Of a DNA stretch of 6,091 nucleotides, positions 1 to 6,091 are shown one piece after another. This stretch comes from Rhodospirillaceae bacterium. Lineage in GTDB: Bacteria; Pseudomonadota; Alphaproteobacteria; UBA9219. The DNA lies in NCBI GenBank assembly GCA_003504035.1, contig DOBW01000210.1:1-6091 (forward strand), given 5' to 3'. The notes beneath the pieces are model-generated. The model ran no database searches. It was not told the DNA's origin and saw only the letters and a program-made list of their open reading frames with translations. A program made the translations under genes and the position numbers. Numbering within the stretch: the stretch's first letter is position 1; each line of letters starts with the position of its first letter.

Positions 1-12
1 TTCATAGTCGAG

Positions 13-57
13 CACATAAAATCGGCCCCTTCATGCCTTTTTTTGCTCTTTTATGTG
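13..57. repeat. 9-bp perfect inverted repeat with T-rich loop
   Basis: CACATAAAA at 13-21 is exactly complementary to TTTTATGTG at 49-57, with a 27-base loop that contains a run of seven T (38-44). The long loop and AT-rich stem make it a poor intrinsic terminator. It may be an operator-like or chance repeat near the end of whatever gene lies to the left. Confidence 0.3.
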
Positions 58-190
58 GCGTTTTAAGCTTCTTGGAGACAGAAAAAGGTCTTTAAATCTA
101 AGTAACTGAGAAATTTGTACGAAATAGCAACAACCCGTGCTAAACTTAGATTCGAGAGATTAAAACAACATCCTACAGCCCGCTTTAATC

Positions 191-199
191 GAGGAAAAG
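191..199 (+). promoter_or_regulatory. Shine-Dalgarno site fixing the start at 200
   Basis: GAGG at 191-194 is followed by five bases and then ATG at 200. This is a strong, well-spaced ribosome binding site. It supports translation starting before the lysine-rich tail rather than at the internal Met48, which has no comparable site, so the tail is very likely part of the protein. Confidence 0.75.
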
Positions 200-418
200 A
201 TGGCAACAGCAAAAAAGAAACTGGCATCAGCCAAAACAAAAAAAACCGCCCCCAAGGCCGTAAAAGCGACAAAACCGCTCAAGGCAACAAAGGCAAACAA
301 GACCGCCACAAGCTCAAAAAAGAAAGCAAGCCCTAAACCCATGACCAAAGCAAAGGCGCCAAAAGCCACAGCAAAAAAAGTCGCCAAAACAGTTGCCAAA
401 AAAACAACGAAAACGAGA
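200..418 (+). repeat. Low-complexity A-rich tract encoding the K/A tail
   Basis: This DNA consists largely of AAA/AAG, GCA/GCC and ACA/ACC codons and is strikingly purine- and A-rich compared with the rest of the gene. It contains several homopolymers: A6 at 211-216, A8 at 238-245, A7 at 373-379 and A7 at 398-404. The units 'AKK', 'KAT' and 'AKT' recur without a fixed period. Such tracts commonly change length by replication slippage or short recombination, so tail length is expected to vary between relatives. Confidence 0.7.
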
Positions 419-1069
419 CTTCCTCAAGCACCTACTCTTTCACAAATCTCCGGCAAATCGGAAGGCCCCGCTCTGCCTGTTCGTTTGCAAGCCGTTGTCG
501 ATAAAAGCGAAATTGCGGAGCTTCTTTACAATATCGGACGCGGACTGGATCGCATTGACGAAACCCTTTTGCGCGCAGCCTTTCATTCAGACGCCACACT
601 CGATATGGGTCCCGGTGTTTTCCAAGGCACCGGCAGTGATTATGTTCATTGGGTTATCGGTGTTTTAAATCAAACACGCGAATCCCATCACATGATCAGC
701 AATGTAAACGCAACGCTAGAGCGCAATGCGGCCCTTGTTGAATCTTATTGTCAGGCCCATTTTCGTATGGACAAACCCACAGGCCGTGAAGATGTTTTCA
801 TTGGCTCTCGCTTTCTTGACAGGATGGAGCGCCGCCCAGCAGGCACAGCAGGTGTTTGGAAAATTGTTCATCGGAAACAAATTATCGACTGGGTGCGGAC
901 AGAGGCTGTCTCGGATCTCTTCTATCACCAGAACCCTGATGCCCTTTGGAGCTATCGCACCAAAACAGACCCATCTTATCAAATGGGCCAATTTCCTGGG
1001 AGCCAATCAGGCAACAAGCTCCCCGCCTTTTTGGGCCGCCGCTATGAAAGCAAAAGCATTAAATTTTAG
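200..1069 (+). CDS. SnoaL/NTF2-like domain protein with histone H1-like lysine/alanine-rich N-terminal tail
   Basis: The product is 289 residues in two parts. Residues 1-73 are low complexity: 25 Lys and 17 Ala by my count, the rest mainly Thr, Pro, Ser and Val, with no Asp or Glu. This resembles the polycationic tails of bacterial H1-like or AlgP-like proteins and would be disordered and able to bind nucleic acid or other polyanions. Residues about 96-235 look like a SnoaL_4 / NTF2-like alpha+beta barrel: 'IAELLYNIGRGLDRID' (105-120), 'FHSDATLDMGPG' (128-139), 'HHMISN' (163-168) and 'VWKIVHRKQIIDWVR' (219-233). Asp117 and His164 sit where the Asp/His dyad of LinA-type lyases and dehydratases in this fold would be expected, so catalysis is possible, but the substrate is unknown. 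The C-terminus (about 236-289) ends basic. There is no signal peptide, so it is probably cytoplasmic. It ends three bases from the convergent yejA-like gene. The fold call is fairly sure; the function is not. Confidence 0.85.
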   Translation: MATAKKKLASAKTKKTAPKAVKATKPLKATKANKTATSSKKKASPKPMTKAKAPKATAKKVAKTVAKKTTKTRLPQAPTLSQISGKSEGPALPVRLQAVVDKSEIAELLYNIGRGLDRIDETLLRAAFHSDATLDMGPGVFQGTGSDYVHWVIGVLNQTRESHHMISNVNATLERNAALVESYCQAHFRMDKPTGREDVFIGSRFLDRMERRPAGTAGVWKIVHRKQIIDWVRTEAVSDLFYHQNPDALWSYRTKTDPSYQMGQFPGSQSGNKLPAFLGRRYESKSIKF

Positions 1070-1072
1070 AGA

Positions 1073-2806
1073 CTATTTGCTGCTTGTTTTCTTCGACCAC
1101 CATGTTTCAAGAATGGGACCGTAAATGGGCGGCTCTTTTGGATGCGCAAGCCTTCCCGAGAAAAAAGCAATCGGGTCCGCGCCAAAATAATAAAAAGGCA
1201 CAATATAATTTCCAGACATTAACGCATGATCTAGCTTTTGTGTTGTCTCGATCAATTCCTTGCGCGAAGAAGCTGCAGGAATGGCGGCCGCAAGGCGATC
1301 TATTTCCGGATCACATATACCTATATAATTCCGGCTTCCCATCGTTTTAGCTGCCGCACAGCTCCAGTAATTCATTTGCTCATTACCGGGAGAAAGTGAA
1401 TTAAACCAACGCGTCCGCACAACATCATAATCAAAACTTGTTAGCCGTTCTTGATACTGCGCACTATCAACGGTACGCACGCGCGCTTCAATCCCAAGCC
1501 GCCGCAAGCTACGCGACCATTCAAGCGCCATTTTTTCTTCTGTTGGGTCGCTCAGCATCACCTCAAAAGAAACGGACTTTCCCTCAGGCGTATAAAGCTT
1601 GCCTTCACGCAAAGTATAGCCTGCCTCTTTCAAAATTGTAGAGGCACGAAGAAGTCTTTTCCGCCGCCCTACATTTTCTTTTTCTTGAGGATCTTGAGGG
1701 GCAGCCAACTCGGAATTAGGGAAGAAACTTCTGGTTCTTTTTCCCATGCCATAAAGAAGAGCCTTATTGATCCACGGAAAATCAAAAGCCAGCGATACGG
1801 CCTCACGCAGGGCAGGATTTTTGAACAAAGGCCGCCTTATATTCATCACAAAACCAGAAATGGCTTCTGTACGGTGATGCTTAAAAAGGACAGTGGAAAG
1901 CCGACCTTCTTTTACCGCCGGATGATTTTTCATTTCAACCCATTTGCGCGGGTCCGACTCGCGGCGCAAATCAAAACCGCCTGACAAAAAGGACTCCTTC
2001 GTCACAGCATCATCACGATAATAATCAAAGCGCACACGGTCAAAATTACACATGCCTTTTTGAACCGCCAACCCGCGACCCCAATAAGTGGGGACGCGCT
2101 CTAAAACAAGAGAACGCCCCACATCAACCGAGGCGAGTTTATAAGGCCCACTGACCAAGGGAATGCGCAAACTAGTTTTATTAAAATCGCGGCCTTCCCA
2201 ATCATGTCGTGGCAAAATAGGCATAAGCCCCATAATCAGCGGCATCTCAAGATCATATTTTCCGCTTGGCTCTTTTTTAAAAACAAACCGTACACGATGC
2301 GATCCAAGCTTTTCTACCTTGGCTACTTTTTTGTAATAGATACGATGGTTGGGCCGCCCCTTGGAGCGCAAGCTTTCAAAAGAAAACAAAACGTCCTCTG
2401 CCGTAATAGGTTTGCCATCGTGCCAACGCGCTTCCTTTCTGATATTAAAAATAATCTCAGCGCGATTAGGGGGAACTTCTACGCTCTTGGCAATCAGGCC
2501 ATAAAGCGTGAAAGGCTCATCCCAGCTTCGCGCCATCAAAGGCTCGTAAAGAACAGTCGATGAGTAAAGACTAAAGGCGGGCCCTTTCGGTGAAATGCCG
2601 CGCACAATAAAAGGATTGAGGCTGTCAAAGCTACCCACAACCCCAAAGCGAAGCTCGCCCCCCTTGGGTGCATCGGGATTCACATAATCGAAATGCGAAA
2701 AGCCAGCCGCATATTTGGGCTGGCCATGCATGGAGATGCCTTCCTGCGGCGTGGCAGCAAAAACCGAAGAAGAAACAAAAAGAAAAAGAAGGATGATTTT
2801 AAACAT
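1073..2806 (-). CDS. YejA-like periplasmic oligopeptide-binding protein (ABC transporter, SBP family 5)
   Basis: The 577-residue product starts with a Sec signal peptide: a short basic end, a hydrophobic core and a likely signal peptidase I site after the 'VFA' at 15-17. There is no lipobox cysteine, so the mature protein should be soluble in the periplasm. Family-5 solute-binding features follow in order: 'YVNPDAPKGGELRFG' (41-55) and 'SLNPF' (62-66), both typical of YejA; 'DEPFTLYGLIAKSVEVPP' (96-113); 'ARWHDGKPITAEDVLFSFE' (126-144); 'PTYWGRG' (239-245); and 'SLSPGNEQMNYW' (470-481). YejA proteins capture peptides (microcin C in E. coli) for the YejBEF permease. No yejB, yejE or yejF lies next to it: gltX is upstream and a convergent gene is downstream, so it may feed a transporter encoded elsewhere. 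The start at 2806 is forced by the signal peptide and an in-frame TGA (2831-2833), although GGAG lies only one base before the ATG. The length is near the family norm. Confidence 0.9.
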   Translation of the reverse strand: MFKIILLFLFVSSSVFAATPQEGISMHGQPKYAAGFSHFDYVNPDAPKGGELRFGVVGSFDSLNPFIVRGISPKGPAFSLYSSTVLYEPLMARSWDEPFTLYGLIAKSVEVPPNRAEIIFNIRKEARWHDGKPITAEDVLFSFESLRSKGRPNHRIYYKKVAKVEKLGSHRVRFVFKKEPSGKYDLEMPLIMGLMPILPRHDWEGRDFNKTSLRIPLVSGPYKLASVDVGRSLVLERVPTYWGRGLAVQKGMCNFDRVRFDYYRDDAVTKESFLSGGFDLRRESDPRKWVEMKNHPAVKEGRLSTVLFKHHRTEAISGFVMNIRRPLFKNPALREAVSLAFDFPWINKALLYGMGKRTRSFFPNSELAAPQDPQEKENVGRRKRLLRASTILKEAGYTLREGKLYTPEGKSVSFEVMLSDPTEEKMALEWSRSLRRLGIEARVRTVDSAQYQERLTSFDYDVVRTRWFNSLSPGNEQMNYWSCAAAKTMGSRNYIGICDPEIDRLAAAIPAASSRKELIETTQKLDHALMSGNYIVPFYYFGADPIAFFSGRLAHPKEPPIYGPILETWWSKKTSSK

Positions 2807-2920
2807 GCTCCAAATGTACGGTGCGCCCCATCAAACGACAAGAGTTGTTTTTTTGCTCTAATTCATCAACAACTCGGACAAAATAAAAGAAAGCCCCTTA
2901 TCTCGCGCTGCACAAGATGT
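2807..2920 (-). other. Spacer between gltX and the yejA-like gene, with 8-bp inverted repeat
   Basis: This 114-base gap separates two genes read in the same direction. GAGTTGTT at 2842-2849 is exactly complementary to AACAACTC at 2868-2875, with an 18-base loop. Read on the minus strand, the hairpin is not followed by a T-run, so it is not a standard intrinsic terminator. No convincing promoter or well-spaced Shine-Dalgarno site for the downstream gene is visible. Co-transcription with gltX is possible but unproven. Confidence 0.4.
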
Positions 2921-4336
2921 TTACATATCGGCTAAACGCACCAAAACTTCTTCGCGACCCAAAAGGAACGCTGCCGTAAAAATCGGTGGCGAAACGCCGC
3001 GTCCTGTCAGCGCCGCGCGCAAAGGTTGGGCTACGCCACCAAGCTTTAAACCTTCTTTTTCAGCATAAGAACGAAAAAGATTCTCGATGCCCTCATGTGT
3101 CCACGAATCCATTTTTTCAAGGTCCACTTTTAAAACCGCCAAATGTGCTTTAGCTTCAGGAGTTAAAATCTTGAGCGCTTTCTTGTCCGGATCGAGGCGC
3201 GTAAAATAGAAAAGTGCGGCATCAGCAATCTCGGTCAAAAGCTGAACGCGCGGTTTAATATCGGGCAAGGCCGCCGCCAATTTTTCTTTTTCAAACGCCG
3301 TTAGATCGCGCCCCAATTCCTTGACAACAAAAGGCGCCGCCGCTTCCGCAAGTTCATCGTTTGACATCTGCCCAATATAATGGGCGTTTAAATGGCTCAG
3401 TTTGGCAAAATCGAACCGCGCTGGCGAACGCCCCACGCCGGAGAAATCAAACCATTCAATCGCCTGCTTTGTAGAGATAATCTCATCATCTCCATGCGCC
3501 CAGCAAAGACGCAAAAGATAATTACGGATAGCTTCAGGTAAATAGCCTTGATCGCGATAAGCGCTAACGGCCGGTGCGCCGTGGCGCTTGGAAAATTTAG
3601 CTCCATCAGGGCCCAAAATCAAAGGCAGATGCGCAAAGGCCGGAACGTCCCAACCCATGGCTTTATAAATCTGCGCCTGACGAAAAGTGTTGGTCATATG
3701 ATCTTCACCGCGCACAACATGCGTAATGCCCATATCATAATCGTCCACAACAACCGCCAGCATATAAGTTGGCGTGCCATCACCGCGCACCAAAACCATA
3801 TCATCTAGCTGCGCATTTTGAACTGTGATGTTGCCCATCACTTGATCATCAATGATGGTTTCTCCCTCTTGAGGTGCCTTTAAACGAATGACGGGATCAA
3901 CGCCTTCGGGCGCTTCACTGGCAGGACGATTGCGCCACCTGCCATCATAACGTTGTGGCAATCCTTTTTCTTTTTGCTCGGCGCGCATGGCCGTCAGCTC
4001 TTCAGGCGTAGCATAGCAATAATACGCTTTGCCTTTTTCAACCATTTCTTTGGCCACCTCAACATGGCGGGCACGCTTATCAAACTGAGAATAATAATTC
4101 TTGCCGTCATGGGCTTGCGGATCATTATTGTCCCAATCCAGCCCAAGCCATGTCATGCCGTCTAAAATTGTTTGCACGGATTCTGGTGTTGAGCGCTTGC
4201 GGTCTGTATCTTCCACGCGCATTAAAAACTGGCCGCCATGATGGCGCGCAAAAAGCCAATTAAAAAGAGCAGTGCGTGCCCCGCCAATATGTAAAAACCC
4301 CGTAGGCGAAGGAGCAAAACGAACAACAACAGACAT
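2921..4336 (-). CDS. gltX: Glutamyl-tRNA synthetase
   Basis: This class I aminoacyl-tRNA synthetase joins glutamate to tRNA-Glu in the cytoplasm using ATP. In bacteria with a non-discriminating enzyme it also charges tRNA-Gln for later amidation by GatCAB; the sequence alone does not settle which type this is. The 471-residue length is normal. The Rossmann-fold catalytic domain begins with 'RFAPSPTGFLHIGGARTALF' (6-25), whose 'HIGG' (16-19) is the HIGH-motif equivalent. 'RVEDTDRKRS' (40-49), 'YDGRWRNR' (130-137) and 'VRGEDHMTNTFRQ' (208-220) follow. 'KFSKRHG' (247-253) is the KMSKS loop, and 'FDFAKLSHLNAHYI' (308-321) leads into the helical anticodon-binding part. I chose ATG at 4336 over an in-frame TTG at 4345: AAAGGA lies ten bases before the ATG but only two before the TTG, and homologues begin at this Met. 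The gene is divergent from comEC and upstream of the yejA-like gene. Confidence 0.97.
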   Translation of the reverse strand: MSVVVRFAPSPTGFLHIGGARTALFNWLFARHHGGQFLMRVEDTDRKRSTPESVQTILDGMTWLGLDWDNNDPQAHDGKNYYSQFDKRARHVEVAKEMVEKGKAYYCYATPEELTAMRAEQKEKGLPQRYDGRWRNRPASEAPEGVDPVIRLKAPQEGETIIDDQVMGNITVQNAQLDDMVLVRGDGTPTYMLAVVVDDYDMGITHVVRGEDHMTNTFRQAQIYKAMGWDVPAFAHLPLILGPDGAKFSKRHGAPAVSAYRDQGYLPEAIRNYLLRLCWAHGDDEIISTKQAIEWFDFSGVGRSPARFDFAKLSHLNAHYIGQMSNDELAEAAAPFVVKELGRDLTAFEKEKLAAALPDIKPRVQLLTEIADAALFYFTRLDPDKKALKILTPEAKAHLAVLKVDLEKMDSWTHEGIENLFRSYAEKEGLKLGGVAQPLRAALTGRGVSPPIFTAAFLLGREEVLVRLADM

Positions 4337-4372
4337 GGAAAACAAATCCTTTAAAAAACAAGATTAGGCATC

Positions 4373-4412
4373 CTTATAGCGCCTTTTTTTACTTAACAAA
4401 AGGCTCTATAAC
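4373..4412. promoter_or_regulatory. Symmetric divergent promoter region (gltX / comEC)
   Basis: TTATAGCGCCTTTT at 4374-4387 and AAAAGGCTCTATAA at 4398-4411 are inverted copies with 13 of 14 positions matching, separated by 10 bases. Each arm ends in a -10-like box facing outward: TATAAG (minus strand, 4378-4373) toward gltX and TATAAC (4407-4412) toward comEC. TTGTTA on the minus strand (4399-4394) is a candidate -35 for gltX with a somewhat short 15-base spacer; the comEC -35 is only a T-run. The implied leaders are about 25-30 bases for both genes, which fits their starts. The promoter roles are inferred; the dyad itself is seen directly. Confidence 0.5.
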
Positions 4413-4433
4413 AACTTAAAGCCATTGTTTATT

Positions 4434-4446
4434 AGGAATCTCTGTG
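4434..4446 (+). promoter_or_regulatory. Shine-Dalgarno site and GTG start of comEC
   Basis: AGGA at 4434-4437 lies six bases before GTG at 4444. The same frame has a TAA at 4417-4419 and no ATG or other strong start between that stop and the GTG. The next in-frame ATG is at about residue 92, after the conserved N-terminal membrane part. GTG is therefore the most likely start. Confidence 0.75.
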
Positions 4447-6091
4447 CCTCTTTATCTCTTCCTTCGCCCGTTTCTTGATGAGCGTGAACGCTGGTTTTTA
4501 TGGCTGCCCTTTTTTATAGCGGCTGGTATTACTCTTTATACTTATGCACCGTTTGAACCTTCGTCTTTTTTTCTTTTCCTCTCCCCTCTCTTGACCCTTG
4601 TGCTCATAGTCACGCGGCGATGGCTTTCTTTGCGTCCGGTGCTGGCCGCTTTGCTCGCGCTGTCTCTGGGCTTTAATGCCGCACAGTTCGAAAGCAAATG
4701 GGCCGATGCCCCTATGCTGGAAACCAAAACAGGGCCCGTTTCGATAACAGGCCGCTTGATGCATATTGAAGTGCTGCCTCAAAACAGAACGCGCCTGACG
4801 ATCAAGGATCCTTTTCTTCGTTCTTTGCCGCGCGATCAAACACCCCGATTCCTGCGCATCAAAACAAAAATGCCGCTTGAGGAGCTTCCCCAAGCAGGAC
4901 AGCGTATCAATCTGTGGGGGCCCTTATGGCCACCAAGCGAACCCGTTGCAAAAGGAGCCTATAATTTCAGACGTCATGCTTTTTTTAAACAAATTGGCGG
5001 GTCGGGTTTTGCTTATGGAAAAATACGTTTGCGCAAAACAACGCCGCCACCTTTTTTCTGGGATGGGTTTTATCTAATTTTCGAGCACGCCCGCCGCGAC
5101 CTTTTTCAAATGAGCTTTGAAAATCTGGAAGGCCCCGAAGCCGCCATGACCGCCGCGCTTCTCTCTGGCAGTCAGGCCAGTATCGGCCCAGATGTTATGC
5201 GAGCAATGCGAGCCTCTGGGCTTTCTCATCTTCTTTCCATCTCAGGTATTCATGTCAGCATGGTGGCGCTGCTGATTTATATCCCTTTGCGTTTTCTTTT
5301 GGCCCTTTTTCCTTGGCTAGCGCTCCGCTTCTCCATCAAAAAAATCGCGGCGGCTACAGCCATTATCGGAACAAGCCTTTATGTCCTGCTTGTAGGCCCC
5401 GAGACCCCTACGGTACGATCAGCCCTGATGACCGCCATTGCCATGTTTGCCATTATCACAAACCGCAAAACTATGAGCATGCGCCTTGTCGCCTTGGCCT
5501 CTATGCCCATTATGCTGCTGGCCCCAAGCGCCGTGATGGGGCCAAGCTTTCAAATGTCCTTCGCGGCTGTTCTGGCCATGGTGGCGGCTTATGAAAAAAA
5601 GATAGATAAAACCATTAAGGAAGGCCTTTCTTTTGAAGTGCCAAACTGGCTGCGCGGATTATGGAAACAGGGACACGCCATTATCTTGACATCTCTTATC
5701 GCCACGGCGGCAACAACACCTTTTGCGCTGCTGCATTTTCAGACCTTCAGCTTTTATGGCGTGGTCGCCAACATCATCGCCATTCCCTTGACCAGTTTTT
5801 GGATTATGCCCAATCTTTTGCTGATCCATCTTGTGGCCCCTTTTGGTCTTGAAGCCCCTTTTGTCCATGGCGCAGGTTTTGGCGTTAAGCTCATCATTGA
5901 TCTGGCACAAGAAATTGCCAGTTGGCCTTATGCGCGTATTGATATGCCCCCCATGCCCACCCTTGCCTTTTTCCTTTCCCTTGGTGGCGGCGCTTGGCTT
6001 TGTTTGTGGCAAAAAAAATGGCGACTCTTGGGCGTTGCCCCACTCTTGTTGGCATGTTTTTATCCCTTTTTCGTAACACCGCCTTCTGTCT
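4444..6091 (+). CDS. comEC: ComEC/Rec2-family DNA internalization channel protein (3' end beyond window)
   Basis: ComEC is the inner-membrane channel that passes single-stranded DNA into the cytoplasm during natural transformation. The 549 codons present have no stop, so the gene continues past the right edge. Residues 13-36 ('ERERWFLWLPFF...') start the N-terminal membrane segments, with further hydrophobic stretches at about 42-57 and 65-79. Residues about 95-205 fit the DUF4131 OB-like periplasmic domain and end with 'GAYNFRRHAFF' (171-181). The Competence domain begins near 230: 'ASGLSHLLSISGIHVSMVA' (257-275) is its hallmark, followed by 'PTVRSALM' (322-329), 'PSFQMSFAAV' (367-376) and 'FYGVVANIIAIPL' (437-449), with several transmembrane segments. 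Any C-terminal beta-lactamase-like domain would lie outside the window. The frame stays intact through an A8 run at 6011-6018. The gene is divergent from gltX with a 107-base gap. Whether the organism is actually competent cannot be told from this gene alone. Confidence 0.94.
   Translation, partial: MPLYLFLRPFLDERERWFLWLPFFIAAGITLYTYAPFEPSSFFLFLSPLLTLVLIVTRRWLSLRPVLAALLALSLGFNAAQFESKWADAPMLETKTGPVSITGRLMHIEVLPQNRTRLTIKDPFLRSLPRDQTPRFLRIKTKMPLEELPQAGQRINLWGPLWPPSEPVAKGAYNFRRHAFFKQIGGSGFAYGKIRLRKTTPPPFFWDGFYLIFEHARRDLFQMSFENLEGPEAAMTAALLSGSQASIGPDVMRAMRASGLSHLLSISGIHVSMVALLIYIPLRFLLALFPWLALRFSIKKIAAATAIIGTSLYVLLVGPETPTVRSALMTAIAMFAIITNRKTMSMRLVALASMPIMLLAPSAVMGPSFQMSFAAVLAMVAAYEKKIDKTIKEGLSFEVPNWLRGLWKQGHAIILTSLIATAATTPFALLHFQTFSFYGVVANIIAIPLTSFWIMPNLLLIHLVAPFGLEAPFVHGAGFGVKLIIDLAQEIASWPYARIDMPPMPTLAFFLSLGGGAWLCLWQKKWRLLGVAPLLLACFYPFFVTPPSV

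Larger units (their letters stand above)
1..199. other. Left-edge non-coding region upstream of the lysine-tail gene
   Basis: No supportable complete gene lies here. The + frame starting at base 1 is open to a TAA at 64-66, so the last 21 codons of an upstream gene could be present, but the short hydrophobic peptide matches no family I know. On the minus strand an ATG at 53-55 is open to the left edge and could begin a leftward gene, again with too little sequence to judge. The stretch holds T-runs around 38-44, an inverted repeat (13-21/49-57) and the ribosome binding site of the following gene. A possible -35 (TTGTAC, 115-120) has no good -10 partner at the usual spacing, so I do not call a promoter. 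Confidence 0.5.

Noticed and set aside
160..399. 79-codon hydrophobic minus-strand open frame opposite the lysine tail, resembling a membrane peptide
   Set aside because: Its Phe/Ala/Val-rich composition is the direct complement of Lys/Ala/Thr codons on the + strand, and the + strand gene has a strong ribosome binding site.
998..1032. Terminator-like hairpin: GGGAGC (998-1003) and GCTCCC (1018-1023) followed by five T at 1028-1032
   Set aside because: It lies inside the SnoaL-like coding region before the stop codon, has only a 6-bp stem with a 14-base loop, and the T-run is short and four bases away. It is more likely a coincidence of coding sequence.
1451..1984. 177-codon + strand open frame inside the yejA-like gene
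   Set aside because: It runs antisense to a well-conserved solute-binding protein, and its product has no recognisable domain or supportive start context.
4337..4345. TTG at 4345 as the gltX start, adding three residues
   Set aside because: The AAAGGA site is only two bases from the TTG but ten from the ATG at 4336, and the conserved N-terminus begins at the ATG-encoded Met.
4498..4893. 131-codon open frame on the minus strand opposite comEC
   Set aside because: The opposite strand encodes clear ComEC motifs continuously. The minus-strand product is a low-complexity, Arg/Gln-rich sequence with no family resemblance and looks like a shadow frame.
5659..6012. 117-codon minus-strand open frame opposite the comEC membrane segments
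   Set aside because: It is highly basic, Gly/Lys-rich and unlike any known protein, as expected from the complement of hydrophobic-codon DNA.
6011..6018. A8 run in comEC as a possible frameshift or sequencing error
   Set aside because: The frame remains open after the run and continues with a hydrophobic segment typical of ComEC, so no frame disruption is evident.

Overview
The window looks like chromosomal DNA of an alphaproteobacterium of moderate GC content. The evidence is the glutamyl-tRNA synthetase sequence, a ComEC N-terminus with the 'ERERW...WLP' lead-in seen in alphaproteobacterial ComEC proteins, a YejA-type peptide-binding protein, and the head-to-head gltX/comEC arrangement, a neighbourhood I recall from this class. 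No mobile element, CRISPR array, rRNA or tRNA was recognised. The assignment rests on recall of protein families, not on a search.

Layout from left to right. Positions 1-199 are mostly non-coding: a short inverted repeat, T-rich stretches, then a strong ribosome binding site. Positions 200-1069 (+) encode an unusual protein with a lysine/alanine-rich, histone H1-like tail of about 73 residues fused to a SnoaL/NTF2-like domain. Only three bases later, on the opposite strand, ends a secreted YejA-like oligopeptide-binding protein (2806 to 1073, -). Upstream of it on the same strand, after 114 bases, is gltX (4336 to 2921, -). Positions 4337-4443 are a divergent intergenic region. Its most visible feature is a 14-base-arm dyad with an outward-facing TATAA -10-like box at each end. 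Positions 4444-6091 (+) carry comEC from a GTG start. It runs off the right edge before its C-terminal part, so it has no stop codon in the window.

Functionally the genes form no obvious single pathway. gltX is a housekeeping translation gene, comEC is the inner-membrane DNA-uptake channel, and the YejA-like protein is a periplasmic peptide binder with no permease or ATPase gene beside it. The first gene is a putative small-ligand enzyme or binding protein with a polycationic tail. gltX and the YejA-like gene could share a transcript, but the 114-base gap leaves this open. The most distinctive points are the cationic-tail/SnoaL fusion and the symmetric divergent promoter region. I see no convincing evidence for a wholly new multi-gene system.
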